The position numbers and the translations under genes are program-made. This document shows, piece by piece, positions 38,061-51,842 of a stretch of 64,000 nucleotides of DNA; position 1 is the stretch's first letter; every line of letters begins with the position of its first letter. The DNA is from Physcomitrium patens (taxonomy: Eukaryota; Streptophyta; Bryopsida; Funariales; Funariaceae): contig NC_037256.1 of NCBI RefSeq assembly GCF_000002425.4, positions 7,534,328 to 7,598,327 of the forward strand. The letters run 5' to 3'. The notes under the pieces were generated by a model that was given only the letters and a program-made list of their open reading frames with translations, was not told the DNA's origin and did not search any database.

Positions 38061-39015
38061 TGGTTATTTATTTTTTATCTTTTTTAATTCTATAAATATA
38101 TAAAAATTAAAAATAAAGATGAAAAAATATATTATCTTCTTTGGATTTGATTTCTTTTATAGTAAAGATTTTTTATTCTTCATTTTGATTTTGATGGATG
38201 TTATCAATGAAAAGCTTCAACCTTCTTTGCTATATTTATAAGATTTTTTGTTGACTCTTTTATATAATTACTAATATCATATCCATTTTAATAAATAAGA
38301 TATTTCAAGCTATTTTGGTGATGCTTCAAATCTAAAACTTTATCTATCTCAAATTCTTGATTATTATCTACTTCTTTAGGAAGAAGTGACATTTGTCTTC
38401 TTCCTAAGATATTCACTATCTTATATGACTTAAAAAGAGATACATGGAATATGAGATGGATCTTCATAGATTTTGATAGATGTAATAAAAAAACAATAGG
38501 ATTGATTTATTTACAAATAAAGAAAGGTCCAAGTCTATAGTAATCCAACTTATCACTAAGGCGGCTAGTCTTGATATTAAGACAAAATAATCATATCTTG
38601 TCGCTAAAGTAGAATTGAAGTTGATCTTTGAAATAGGCATCTTCATTGATTTTTTATTATTTTTAGGCTTCTTTTAATTCTGCCTTCATTATTGTATGTA
38701 GATCAAATAAACAATTTAATAAATCTTCTATCACAAAATTATTAACTTTTAAAAAATAAAAAGCATCAAGATGTGAAAGATAATCATAATTAAAAAAAAA
38801 TAATATTATTATAAATAAATTCTATCAATAGTATATTATTATAAAAAAAACTCTATCAATAGTAAAAAATTTGTTCAATTATCTTGTTGGTAGTTGATGG
38901 TACACCTTAAATATTATTCCAAAACTTACTTTATGTACTCTGTATATCGATCAGTTTCAAGATAAAAGGCCAAAGATAGCTTTATATCTAACTTTAAAAT
39001 CTTAAAAAGCATTCT

Positions 39016-39297
39016 CTAAAATCTTAGTACAAAACGAGTCCCTCTATCCAATATAATGTCTTTGGATAATCTATAATAGTAATAGATGTTGTCAAAGAAA
39101 AACTTACTTATTTCTTCACTTATGATAGATTTTGTATATGGTAAAAAATATGTCATCTTCATAAAATGATCTACTATCATGAATATAAAATCACTCAAAC
39201 TTGAGATTAAAAGATCTATGATAAATCTAAAGAAACAAAAGACCATGGTTGTTGTAGAATAGGTAATGGCTAAAAAAGTCCATAAGATTAATGTCAA
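39016..39297 (-). pseudogene. Integrase core fragment of chromovirus C
   Basis: 93 open codons corresponding to the integrase catalytic core, homologous to 1090-1335 of copy A. It contains FIIDLLISSLSDF, IVDHFMKMTYF, a DNIYYYYRLSKDIILDRG segment with the second catalytic Asp, and RFVLRF. Confidence 0.75.
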
Positions 39298-40214
39298 AGA
39301 GTTTTTGAACTTGAAAAAATATCACATGATTATACAAAGTCTTTAATTGCCTTATACATTTGAGGCCACCAAAAACCTCTAGATATTAGCTCCAAAGTCT
39401 TGGTATATCTAAAATATCTAATTACTAAAAAATTATAATAAGTTTGAAGAACACATAATCATGCTTTACCTTTTGAAATGTATAATCATCCTTTAAAATA
39501 GAATAAATTATTTTAAAATTCAAACTTAAAAGTATTATAAGATTTAGAAGAATTACTCTTAATATTATGAATATGAGGATCAAAAGATATACTTGATTGA
39601 ATCTACTTGAGAGAGATTCAATCAATAGTCAATGTTGATTTCATTACTCAAAGATAAAAATGCTTTGGCTTCAAGAAAATTATTTTTTGTTGATTAAAAA
39701 TCACATTTTTTTCTTTTGTTGTAAGATAAGAATAATTAAAAAGGAAATTTGACAAACCTTATTGTATTTTGGATCAATATGTGAACTTGAATAAAATCTT
39801 GATCAAAATATGAACTTTATAGTCTTCATTATTCTTAATATAGATTAAGTTGTCATTTAAATAACAAACAACAAAATCATCAAGAAACTCATAAAAAACA
39901 TCATTTTTTAGATGTTAAAAAGTAGCTAATGCATTCAAGAGTCCAAAAGGTGTATATGGTTCAAAATATAGTTTTCTATTCATTTCTTCTTTTAATACAT
40001 ATTAAATTATATGCTCCTTATAAATCTATTTTTGTATAGATTTTTGCTTGATTTGGTTGATAAAAAAGTCCTAAAATCAAATATAGATGGTATTTATTTT
40101 TGATAGTAATCTTATTGAATCTTTGATAGTCTATATACATTCATAGAGACCCATCTTTTTTCTTCACAAATAATATAAGAGCTCTAGCTAGAAATTTAGA
40201 ATATCATTGTTGTA

Positions 40215-41766
40215 TTACGTATATTCTTATTTAAAAATATATTGGACATCTTGCTACAAAAAATAAGTAGAAATATAATAAAAATATTATTAAATCTAAT
40301 AGAGTATTAAATAAACTTGAAATAATCTTTAATAACCTTATTTAACCAAATTATAACCAATTTAAAATAAATTTAAAAGAAATTATAAAAAAAAAAAATA
40401 AATAAGTCATAAATTAATTTTAAAAAAAATAATATAAAAATATTAATGAAATATAAAAATAAACCTTTAAAAAAATAAAAATAATCTTAAAAAAATATAA
40501 GAAACATAAAATTTTAAAGAAATAATAAAAAAACTTAAAGAAATATTTGAAATAGAAATTCTAAATAAATCTTAAATAAATTCTAATTAAAATCTAATTT
40601 AATTCTTAATAAAATCTTAATGAATCTCAATCAATTCGTAAATCAAATTTTAATGAAATCCTAATAAAATCCTAAATTTTAGACTAATTCTAATGAAATC
40701 CTACTAAAATCCTAAATCTTAAATAAATTCTTAACAAATCCTATAGTAGATTAAAAATTCAATAAATAATGATTGAACCATTGATTTTGATTCAAAATTT
40801 GCATACCTTGTAAAAATTTAGTTAACAAAAAAGAAAAAAAATATGAAGAAGAATGCACAAACTAAATATATGATAATCTTAAAACTTTGCTTAGAGATCA
40901 CCCAGCCTCCTTTTTCAACCTTGATATTGATGTTTCTTAGCCATGATCTCTTAATTTCACTATTTAATTCATTACCAACTTTGTACAATTATTGAAATAA
41001 AAATAACTATCTTTGAGCAAAATTATATTTCAATCTATTTGGTGGATTGAAAGATATCTTAAAAATCCTCATCAATCTTCTAAATTCTAATTTCCAAGAC
41101 TATAATCCACAAAAACTCTCATATACTTCAATCTAATTGCTTGATTGATATAAAATTTCTTAGAAACATTTACAATAAGTATAAAAATAAATTATCTTAT
41201 TTTATATGTAAACACGCTTTGTAACTTAAAAAATCCTAAAATTTATAAAATTATTTTTATTTCTCAAAATTCAAATCTATGGAGTATATTATTAATTTTG
41301 AAAATCCTTCAAAATCTCAATATTAATCAAAATGACATAAAACTAACATTCAAATTTTTTTCTTCAAGTCCACTCTCAAATCTTACTCTCTAATTTACAA
41401 AAGAATCCTAAAGTCATAGTAGGTGCGTGGTTTTATGCCTCAAGGTCTGATTTTGATCTAGGTTGACAACCGGTTCTCTTTAGGTATCAATTTTTGATAA
41501 TTTGAGATAAGTTTTATTTTAATCTATTCTTAATTATTTTTTTAACATAACTATATTAATTTTTTTCTTATATATTTTAATTAGGCTCATTTATGCATCC
41601 ACAAAGTAAATAGAAATCTCTTCTATAAAAATATAATATTAAAACTAAAGTTTTTACTACCTTCTTATTATTTATTTTTATTTTTTATTATACCTTTCTA
41701 TTAGACTCTTCTATAATAACATCTATATTTTTATTTTACACCATATACTTGTATTATCACATGACA
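40215..41766 (-). repeat. LTR-like repeat family N, copy nested in chromovirus C
   Basis: Interrupts the RT coding region that is contiguous in copy B (around 14290). Its left part (about 40550-40760) is the AAATCCTAA-type tandem array, and the right end reads CACCATATACTTGTATTATCACATGACA. The segment GACAACCGGTTCTC near 41466 is the counterpart of CATAACCGGCCTTC at 50668. No coding region. The target duplication is not clear. Confidence 0.65.
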
Positions 41767-43798
41767 ATGTATGAAGTTCTTAGCAAGATTTTCATCAAAT
41801 TCATTTTGTAATGGGCTATAGATTGGTCCAAATGGTGGTTGAGCTCCTTCTTAAAGATTGATGGAACAATCATGGAAATGATGTTTTAGAAGAATATTCA
41901 TATTTTTTTTTCAAAAAAAATTTGATAATCTTTGTATTGACTTGAAAAGCGATTTAAATTTTCTTTCCATCAATAATAGATGTGGTGTATATAGAAAAAG
42001 TTGATCATTCTTTTGCAACATGTATGAAAGTTCTTGCACCTATCAATAAAATTTTGGATGTATTGGTCTTATGGATTTCTACTTGTCTAGTAGAATCTTA
42101 GCCTAAACTATGAAAAAAATTGAGACTGCAAGAAATCTAGTTTATTTGTGGATTATATTTTTTTAGCTATAATAATCTTAAAATAATTAGATTAGAAAAA
42201 AATTTAATCATATTAAATATTACTAAAATATTACAACCACTAATTGCTATATCTAAAAAAAATATTTATATATAACATCTCTAAAAGACAATAAATAACC
42301 ATCTATTACTTCTACATGTATAAATTTGATTTTCTTAACTAATAATGTTTCTTATTTTTAGATAAAATATTTGTCTATAAAATAGGCTAAGGCCCCAAAA
42401 TCTAAAAAAGCTAAGACTTTGGGATTTTTTGATCCTTAATAAACTTTTATTGCAAAACAAGGTGAAAATTTTGAAGAGGGAATAGGACCTTTACTAGATA
42501 TTATGCAAGATTTCAGCCACATGGTCCTTATTGTAATTAGAGAAATTTTCTTTTTGACAAATTTTCCTCTTTGACAACCATGATCTTAATTTTGTGATTG
42601 AATTGCTTATTTGAATAATGTTCAATAATATGTTTGGATTCTCCATAATATAGGTATAAATATTTTTGACAACAATAAGTCTTTTTTACTCAACAAGAGG
42701 ATTAAAATGTACTATGTCAATTTATATAGGCTCTTGCTTAAATAAGTATGCTTCCAAAAACTTAGAAAGTAATACCATGATTTTAACTTATATCTCTCTA
42801 ATCAAATCTTTGTTCTTAGCATCTTTCAAAGAATTGATTATTTCATATAATTGCTTAAGCAATAAATTACTTTAATGAATCTACTCTCTACACTATCAAT
42901 AATAAATCTTTGACATTAATTTTTAATACATATCAAAATTGATTAATAATGGCCTTTTCATTTCAATCTACGTCATAAATAAGATTTTGGAATTCAGCAA
43001 TATATATTGTGGTTGAATGTGATCCTTATCATAGAAATGCAAGCTTGATTTTTGCTACTTTTTCTTAATCACTTTCTTTAAATGTAGCCATAAACACTTT
43101 TAAAAATGAATTCAAATTACATAGCAATTGTGAATATTTTTCTATTAAAGTTACAAACCAAAAAAGATTACTTCCAAAAAAAAATGCTTTTATGAATCTA
43201 ACTTGAATAAATCCATCAAGGTACTTAGAAAGATGCAATCTTAGATAGAGTTTTAATTATCATAAAAAACCTTAAAAAATTTTATCTTGTTCCATCAAAA
43301 TTCTTTGACATACTTATCCTTGTCTCCTTTATACTTGTAGTTGTAAGACTACTCAAATTCAGTTTTGAACTTCATCTACTTGCTTCTCTTAATTGCACAA
43401 CTTTTTAGTACAAACGTTAAATTTCATTATTGACTTCTTCCATGGACGTAGGAATAGTACTTCCATGATTCATGTTGGTAATATATGAAATTTCTATCCT
43501 AAGAATATTGATAAGCTTGTGAAGATTTGTAATAGTTGCAAGTCTATTCTTACTTTTGCTAAGAGTAGCATCTATATTTTTTTTCTTTTATAGACAATTT
43601 AATTAAATTCAAAAAATTAAAGTAGAAATAGTAGTGGAATAATTTATTCACTTCTAAAAAAAAATAAGAACAATGAGTTAGGACTCTTGTCAAACTATCA
43701 AGGACATGAATTTCAAAAAAAAAGAATCTGAATACACTCTTATGTCATCCAAAAAGAATAAATATCACTTAAAAATGATAATATATTAAACTTAAATA

Positions 43799-43898
43799 NN
43801 NNNNNNNNNNNNNNNNNNNNNNNNNNNNNNNNNNNNNNNNNNNNNNNNNNNNNNNNNNNNNNNNNNNNNNNNNNNNNNNNNNNNNNNNNNNNNNNNNN
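43799..43898. other. Assembly gap (100 N)
   Basis: Exactly 100 undetermined bases, a size normally used for a gap of unknown length. It falls inside the right LTR of chromovirus C and next to a family N repeat. Confidence 0.99.
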
Positions 43899-45020
43899 AT
43901 CCTAACAAATTCCAAACAAATCTTAACCAAATCTTAATTAAATCCTTAAAAGTTCATGAACAAAAAAACTCAAATAAATGTTAACTAATTTCTATTATTG
44001 TTTTAAAATCTCAATAAATACTAATTGAGCAATTGATTTTATTTAGAATTTTTCCTACATTCTAATCCATAAGAAATTAATAAGTATGCAAAATTTGAAA
44101 AAAACTAAATTAATTATTAAAAAAAAGCTCTTAAACCTCTCGGATGTTGGTTGTTTTTTTTTTTCCAACCTAGATGTTGATCTTTCAATAGCAATATTTT
44201 CTTACTATACCCTTCAATTGCTTTAAAAATTGGCTGATACATAGATTTTTATGTCTAAATTACTTTCATCAATTTTTGCTTTGATCAAATTAACAAATTT
44301 TTGAGGATTATAAAAACCCTCACCGATCCTAAATTTTAAATATTCAAGATTTTAATCTAATGAAACTCTTGTATCCTATAATCTCATAGTTTTGTTGATA
44401 TCAAATTTTTTGAATACATTAAACATAATTATAATAAAAAAATTCTAAAAATTTACCTACATATGAGCTACAACACTTATATAATATTTAATATTATAAA
44501 CCTCTTTTACTTTTTAAAATCCAAAACCACTAAATACATCTTTTACTTTGAAAAATCCTCAAAAATTCAATATGTCTCCAGTTCATATGAAACCAATTCT
44601 CAAAAAACTTCTCACTAGTTTCTGTTCTAATCCTTCTTTGTGATCAACAAAAAAATATTAAAATTATCATAGGTATGCAGCTTTGTGCCTTAGGATCTGA
44701 TTTCAACTTTAGTTCACAACCGGCCTTTTCTAGGTATCAATTCTTAGTATATTAGAATAAATATTGCTAAAACCTATTCTAAATTTTTTTATAAAGATGC
44801 TTATATGATTATTTTTTTTTATCTGTATTATTTTTTATTTATTTATGGCATTACAAAGTAAGTAGAATAGTCTTTTATAAAAAGTAGCATTAACACTTAT
44901 TATTTTTCACTATCTTCTTATCTATTAATTACATTTTTATAATAATTTACTAAAATATTTTAATTTATGCTCCTCTATAATATTATCTTTTATTTCTTCT
45001 TCCATTCAATGGCCACTATT
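43899..45020 (-). repeat. LTR-like repeat family N, copy after the gap (left end in gap)
   Basis: Starts inside an AATCCTAAC/AAATCTTAACC array and continues through the conserved TTCACAACCGGCCTTTTC segment near 44719, as in the copies at 41466 and 50668. Its left end is lost in the gap and the right end is approximate. Confidence 0.6.
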
Positions 45021-45024
45021 ATAT

Positions 45025-46283
45025 TGTAATTATTTATAGTATGTAAAAATTAATTAAAATAGATAATATATTTATAAGTATTGAAGTACTTTAGAGTGTT
45101 TAGTAGGTTAATTTAAAAAGAGTTGATGTAAGAAAATTTATTTTGAGGTTTATCTATGTTGATTATTATATTTAAAATATATAGGATATAGATATCTAAT
45201 ATAAAAATTAAGAAAAAAATTGGGGCTCAAAGATGAAGATCTAAACCTCTAAGAAGCTTATTTGGAGGGATGAAGGTAAGATATGGATGGATAAAGGCTA
45301 AAAGTAAAGATCTTTATTCTTATTGATTGAAGGCTATACCAAATGGGCATTCAGTAAGTTGTTTGTGACCATAACAAGGGTTTTGGCAACTTCAAAAGAG
45401 GCATATGAAAATCAAAAGCAAGGATTGTAAGATTTAGGATTTGGGCTATACTTTATGGGCAAATTTTAGAAGATTTGGAGTCAAGATTATGAATTTATAG
45501 CCATTTGAAGTTAAGGTGTCTTTTAAGACATATTGTTGCTGTTTTAAAGATATGAGGAGTTTTATGATAGATTTTGAGATTGAAAGGTGCAACTATAAGG
45601 GTGATTTTAAGGTCTATATTTTTTATGAAAGAATTTCTGCCTTTGGAGTTTGTATAAAGAAGTTATAGAGTGTTGAAGTTAGTACATGTAATTCAGAGGT
45701 AGTGAGTGAGTCATTTTGTTGATAGTAATGGTTGGAGCCATATCTTTAGTTTTCGGATGAATTTTTGGCTCAAAATTTTGAAAAAATGTGTGTTATTATG
45801 TTGAAAAGCTATATATAATAATTTTATGGTATTTTATCACTTAATTTGTGTGATATAAAGAAATTTACATATGAGTATATATAAGCAAGGATTTAAAGTT
45901 ACTGTTAGAATTTTTGCAATATTTCAAGATCCATAATGAATTTATAATTGAATTTTTTTGTGGTATTTGTTAAAAGTACATCAATACTTTATATGAAATT
46001 TGGATTTTTTTGGATGGTCCAATCTTAAGATATAAGCTGTTGAAGTTTAGAAAAAATTTACATTAAGGATATACAAGTTTTTATAATATTTTTATCACAT
46101 TTATGGTGATCTTTGTTACTTAAGGCTTACATATTGATGTAATTGCTTCTATAGGGACAATTTTATATATAGACTTGGTTTTTTTTAATTTAAAAGCTTG
46201 ATTGAGTATTTAGTAATAACTAGAAGCCCAATGCTTTTTTAAGGCAAATTCTCTCTATCCTAACACCATATTATAACACAACA
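45025..46283. repeat. Second LTR-like insertion, about 1.26 kb
   Basis: Bounded by TGTAATTATTTATAG at the left and CACCATATTATAACACAACA at the right, where chromovirus D sequence resumes. No coding content. The ends fit the TG...CA rule, but the flanking bases (TATAT and ATATA) do not form a clean target duplication. It may be a solo LTR. Confidence 0.4.
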
Positions 46284-47776
46284 ATATAACCAAGTCTTTA
46301 TTTGTAGATGTAAGAACTTTCATGCATGTTGGGAAAAAAAATGATTAACTTTAATCTTTTATGCTATATCCATTTATAATAATGGATCATTTTTAATTGG
46401 CATTTTAAGCCAATATTAATATAATTAAGATGTTTTAAAAAAATGATAATAAACTATTGGAGCATTGTCCATATAATTGTTCAATTGACCTTCAAGAAAA
46501 AATTCAACCACTAATAGGATTAATCTATAGCTTATGATAATATGAATTGGTTATAAGTAAGGAATACATTGATGAAAATTTGACTAAGATTTTTATACAT
46601 TATTCAAATACTTCAACATGAGCTCCTATCTTGTTTGTAAAGAAATAAAATAAATAACCTAGATGTGTGTCAATTATCAAAGATTTAATAAGATTATCAT
46701 CAATAATAGGTATTTTCTACCTTAGATATTCAAACTTCTTGATCAATTGGATGAAGCTAGGATTTATACAAAAATAGATCTATAAAGAATATACAATATA
46801 ATATACATCAAAGATAGAAATGAATAGAAGACATCAATTTAAACTAGGTATGGATATTTTAAATATAATGTCATGCCTTTTGAATTCATAATTATATTAA
46901 TTGCTTTTCAATAATTTATAATTGAAGTTTTTAAAGAATTTTTAGATTTTTTTTTTATTTTATTTAGACAACATTTTAATCTATTCTAAAAATATCAAAG
47001 AGCATAAGTTTTATGTTTTTTATGTATTATAAAAATTTAGAGATCTAAGATTCTATACCAATATAAAAAAGTATTTATTTTACACTACTTAAGTGCATTT
47101 TATAGGAAACATTGTTTCAAATTATGGTCTTATAATGGATTTTAAGAAATTTTAAATTAATATGTATTAGAAGATTTTAAAAATAATAAAAAATATTCAA
47201 AGTTTTTTGAGATTTTCCAATTACTATCATATCTTTATCAAGAACTATTTTCAAGTTGTAGCTCTACTTAAATGTTTGATTTGTAAAGACAAATTTAAGT
47301 AGGATAAAGATGTTGAAAGAGTATTTGAAGTTTTTAAGACATCTTTTATTTTTAAACCAATTTTATATCATATGGATTTTTAAAAATATTTATTAGAAAA
47401 ATAGATACATATCACTTTTTTTTAGATGTGATATTATCAAAAATAGGAGTAAATAAAAAACTTCAATTAGTAGCTTTGTATTCAAAAAATATTTTTTGCA
47501 ATAAAGATTAATTACAAGATTCAAGACAAAGAAGTTCTTGCAATTGTAGATTTATCTTAATAATGGCACCATTATATAGAAGGCACTTCTAGTCTAGCCA
47601 TCATATATACAAATCACAAGAAACTTAAGTACTTTATGTCAATATGTATTTTAAATTTTTAACAAGCTTGTTGGAGTATGTTTTTATCAAGATTTATATT
47701 CAATATTATTTTTTGGTAAAGAAAAAAACTAGATTTTTTAAATGCTCTCTCGAGATGTTCTTAACTTGCTCCATAT

Positions 47777-47818
<42 letters not shown>

Positions 47819-48243
47819 TTCAAGAAAAAAAACTAATATTTAGAAGCAAGAGAAATTTTATTTTCAAGCAATGAAATCAACATTAACTATTGATTCAATC
47901 TTTCTTGAATAAGTCCAATCAAGTATGTCCTTAGACCTTCTTGTTTATAATATTATAAATAATCTTTTTAAATCTTATAAAATTTTCAAGTTTTAGTTCA
48001 AAAATAATTTATTTTATTTTGATAGAAGGTTATATATTCTAAAAAATAAAGCAAAAATATGAGTTCATTAAGTTTATTACAAATTTTTATTTTTAAGGTA
48101 TTTTAAATCCAATAAGACCTTAGAATTAATCTCAAGAGGTTTTTAATGGTTTTAATTGAAAAAAGTAATTAAAAACTTTGTACAAAAATATGATATTTAT
48201 TCAAGATCAAAATTTCTTTGACATCAATCTTACAAACTTTTTC

Positions 48244-48291
<48 letters not shown>

Positions 48292-49309
48292 TCTCAACCA
48301 TAATCTTTTGTTTCTATGAAATTATTTTTTAAATCTTTTAATCTTAAGATTTTATAGCTTTATATTTATGATAGTAGATTATTTCACTAAAATGGAGAAT
48401 TTTATATGATATACAAAATCACATGAAAAGAAAAAACTAAAAGTTTCATAGAAAATATTTATTGCTATTATAGATTGTCAAAAGATATTATATTGAATAG
48501 ATAGACCTAATTTGTATTAAGGTTGTGAAAAATATTTTTTAAGATATCAAAATTAGATATAAAATTATCTTTGTTTTTTCACCTTGAAATTAATAGAAAA
48601 ATAAAATGAATAAATTAAGTTTTAGAACAATGTTTAAGATATACAATTAACTACCATGAAGATGATTAGACAACTCTTCTACTATTAGCAGAGTTTTTTA
48701 TAACAATATGGTACATTCTTCTATTTAATAAATACTTTTTTATATTAATTATGATTATCATTTATAATTTAATACTTTTGACTTCTTAAAAGTTGATAAT
48801 AAACTATTACAAAATATTTGACAAATTATTTATTAGAGCTACATGTAACAATGAAGACATAATTAAATAAAGCTTAAGAATGATAAAACATCATCATAGA
48901 TGCCTATTATAAAGAAAAACTTCAATTCCATGTTGACAATAAAATATGAGTAATTTGTAATAATATCAAAACTTTTCTTTCTTATCTCAAGTTGGATTAT
49001 AGTAGACTTAAATCATTTCTTAATTGTAAAAAAATTAATCCAAATGCTTATGAATAAGAATAATATCTACCAGAATCTATAAAGATCTATCAGTTGTTCT
49101 ACATATCTCTTTTTGAGTCATACAAGATAGTGGATATATCAAAAAGAAGACAAATATCATCTTGTCTTATAGAATCAAGAATTTGAAGTTGATAAAGTTT
49201 TAGAGTCAAGATGATACCAAAATAGATTAGAATATCTTATATATTTGGATAGATATAATATTAATGAATGCATATGAAAGCCATCTATAAATCTTGCAAA
49301 CATAGTACA

Positions 49310-50970
49310 GTATTGTATTATGTGGCGTTTGGCTTGAGAATGCATCGAGTACCTGGCTGTGGAAGATAAAAGCAAAAATTGCAACAACAAGCCCTTACAA
49401 TCCTAACCAAACCCTAATCAAATCCTAAATAAATCTTAACCAAATCTTAGTTAAACCCTAATCAAATCCTTAAAAATCCTAAATAAACTCTAACCAAACT
49501 CTAACCAAACCCTAAACAATCCTAAAAAAATCTTAACCAAATCCTAAAAAAACTCTAAACAAATCCTAAAAAACTTTAAAAAATCCTAATCAAATCATAA
49601 TCAAAACCTAAACAACCTTAAATAAACCCTAATCCTAAATCAAATCCTAATCAAATCCTAAATCCTAAATCAAATCCTAATCTAATCCTAATCCTAAATC
49701 AAACCTTAACCAAACCCTAAATCCTAAACCAAACCTTAACCAAACCTTAAATCCTAAACCAAACCTTAACCAAACCTTAAATCCTAAACCAAATCTTAAA
49801 TCTTAAATCAAACTCTAACCAAATCCTAATCTTAAATCAAATCCTAACCAAACCCTAAATCTTAAATCCTAAACCAAATCCTAAATCCTAAATCAAACCC
49901 TAACCAAATCCTAAAACCTAAATCAAACCCTAGTAATTCCTACAACAAATTTAAACCTCAATTATTAATGAATGAACTATTGATCTTAACTTAAAATTTG
50001 TAAAAATTTTAACAATTAAGTTGAAAAAAAGCACAAAAATATTTGAAAAGGATCGAAATTACCGAATAGACGATAGCCTCAAAAACGTTCTTGGATATTG
50101 GCCGGCCTCCTTCTCTGATCTTGATGCCAATCTCTCAAAGCCAATATCGCTTCTTTTCACCATTCGATTGATCTCAAAATTCTCATACACATAGGAAAAC
50201 AAGTCTAATATCCTCTCATACAACTTTCACTCCAATCCAACAAGTAGATTGCAAGCAATCTTGAAAATTCTTACTGGATCTAAAATTCTACTTTCTGAGA
50301 CCTTGACCCACTTAAACCTCAATAACCCTCAATTCAACCCTTCGTTCAAGCGCAAATTTGCAACACATATTGAACACAACTATAAATATTTATCCACAAA
50401 ATTTCACTTGTAGATCTATAACAAAACTCTTGAAATCACCCAAAATGTAAACCCTATTTTATTTCACAAAACCCAAGTCATCTGAAACAAACCTTGGCTT
50501 TGCAAAGCTCTTACAAAGTCAATGCAAATCCAAATCACCCAAAACCAATGCTCATTGAAATCCTATTAAGTTTGTTCTCTAACTCCACTCTTCAATTTGC
50601 AAAAGAGTCTTGAAATTGTCATAGGAGCTCAATTTTGTGCCTTGGGGTATGATTTCGACCCTGGTTCATAACCGGCCTTCTTCGGGTATCAATAACTAGT
50701 TTCTCTAAATAATTTTTGCTATAATTTACTCTTAACTTCCTCCTAAAGATGCTTATATCATTTATTTTTCCAATCTACTTTGTTTTGTCTTATTTATGGC
50801 CCTACAATGTAAGTAGAAGTCACTTTTCTAAAAAGGCAGCATTACTACTAAAAGTTTTACTACCTCCCTATCTTTTATCTATATTTTTCTACTTTATCTT
50901 TTAACTTGGCTCTTCTATAATAAGTTCCATATTATCATCTTTCACCATATAGTCGTATTACAACATGACA
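49310..50970 (-). repeat. LTR-like repeat family N, best-preserved copy
   Basis: About 1.66 kb, higher in GC than the chromovirus it interrupts, so probably the youngest copy. The array at 49400-49930 is followed by a unique part with GATCTTGATGCCAATCTCTC (50118) and the conserved ACCGGCCTTCTTCGGG segment (50672-50687). The right end is GTATTACAACATGACA. It splits chromovirus D between the chromodomain and the extra ORF. Confidence 0.7.
49400..49930. repeat. Degenerate AAATCCTAA / AAACCCTAA minisatellite
   Basis: About 530 bases of imperfect 7- to 13-base units such as AAATCCTAA, TCAAATCCTAA and CCAAACCCTAA. CCCTAAA-like units recall the plant telomere repeat CCCTAAA, but spacing is irregular and CCAAA/TCAAA linkers intervene. 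Matching arrays sit in the other family N copies. Confidence 0.85.
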
Positions 50971-50989
50971 ATGGGAGGTTAATTTTTTT

Positions 50990-51287
50990 TATTACTAACA
51001 CCCATCAAAATTAAGATGAAGAATCAAGAACTTTCTTCCTATAAAAAAAAAGGAGAATGTTTTATTTAAAAAAAGTTATGATGGCCTTAATAATGATCGA
51101 ATATGAGATTGGTCTTCTTCTAATATAAAATACTATTAATGGTTAAAAAGACATATTAACTATCTTTTAAGATAGCAAAGATTTGGATATGTGACAAATA
51201 TAATTTCTTGCATCTTGAATTTCTTCAATATGTGATAATTTTTCTTTGTAGAATTTGTTCTTAAAAAAGAGATGAAAGGAGGAAAGA
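50990..51287 (+). pseudogene. Extra ORF of chromovirus D (C-terminal half)
   Basis: Blocks matching copy A are readable: NVLFKKSYDGLNNDRI, WLKRHINYL and a FFVEFVLKKEMKGG tail leading into the purine tract before the LTR. The N-terminal half is probably disrupted near the family N insertion. Confidence 0.5.
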
Positions 51288-51813
51288 TGTTACAAACATA
51301 TATATTACTTCAATAATTATCTAGATAATATGAATAAGAAGTAGGTTAAAATAAATAAATTTGATAATATCTTGTAGAAATTTTCTTAAACACTTCTTTG
51401 ATATGGCTTTTTTTTAATATGTGTAGAAACTTGGCCAACAAATTAGCCATTTGTCGCACATGTTGGTAATTGTAATAGAAGTTGGACATTTGGCACACAT
51501 AAAAGAAGCTTATCTTGAAAATTAAATACATATCTTAGAAATCAGACATGTGTTGGAGATCTTGTAAAATGTTTCCACATAATTTCTAGCTAGTCAATAT
51601 ATTTAGAAATTATAGTAAGGTCTTTCTTATTCTTATCAAGTCATTTTTTGCTTCTACTCTAATTTCAAGAGCTTCTAATTTTCTAATCTTTGATAATAAC
51701 CATTCCAATTTCTTTTTGAATATACATATTTACTTATTTTATTTTTTTCATCTTTCTTTGAAAAAAATCTAACTTGTTTATTTATATTCTTTGAGTTCTT
51801 GTCTTTGATAACA
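51288..51813 (+). repeat. 3' LTR of chromovirus D (526 bp)
   Basis: Begins TGTTACAAACATATATATTAC after a GGAGGAAAGA purine tract and ends GTCTTTGATAACA. Same family as the LTRs of A and B. Confidence 0.8.
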
Positions 51814-51842
51814 TGGATGTCAATAATGTGATATTCTAATAA

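Larger units (their letters stand above)
35736..43798 (-). mobile_element. Ty3/gypsy chromovirus copy C, minus strand, with two nested insertions
   Basis: Left (3') LTR lies at about 35736-37615, interrupted by an insertion at about 36099-37430. Then, in plus coordinates, come the extra ORF (about 37620-38060), chromodomain (about 38150-38400), integrase core (about 38880-39300, best stretch 39016-39297 with FIIDLLISS and a VDHFMKMTYF block), and RNase H/RT (about 39430-40210). A family N repeat is inserted into RT at about 40215-41766. Protease and gag remnants follow at about 41770-43680. The right (5') LTR begins near 43689 and runs into the assembly gap. The ends share the segments AATCTCAAAAAA (35755) and AATTTCAAAAAA (43708). 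All frames are broken. Confidence 0.82.
46284..51813 (+). mobile_element. Ty3/gypsy chromovirus copy D, plus strand, 5' truncated, nested insertion
   Basis: Pol remnants follow the order of copy A: protease end to RT (about 46290-47300), RNase H (about 47300-47760), a poly-A run (47782-47815), integrase (about 47900-48900, with an AT microsatellite at 48247-48290) and chromodomain (about 49165-49305). A family N copy is inserted at about 49310-50970. The extra ORF (about 50990-51290) and the 3' LTR (51288-51813) follow. The gag region and 5' LTR are not visible. D faces copy C across the gap. It is the most decayed copy, with almost no open frame over 60 codons. Confidence 0.8.

Noticed and set aside
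40215-41766. Clean target site duplication around the nested family N copies
   Set aside because: Flanking bases were compared with uninterrupted copies, but decay and AT-richness left no 5-base match that I trust.
49175-49390. Minus-strand frame over the chromodomain of copy D
   Set aside because: It is antisense to the recognisable chromodomain and crosses the family N junction.
49400-49930. CRISPR-like array or true interstitial telomere
   Set aside because: Units are 7-13 bases, irregular and without spacers. CCCTAAA units are not tandem at exact 7-base spacing.
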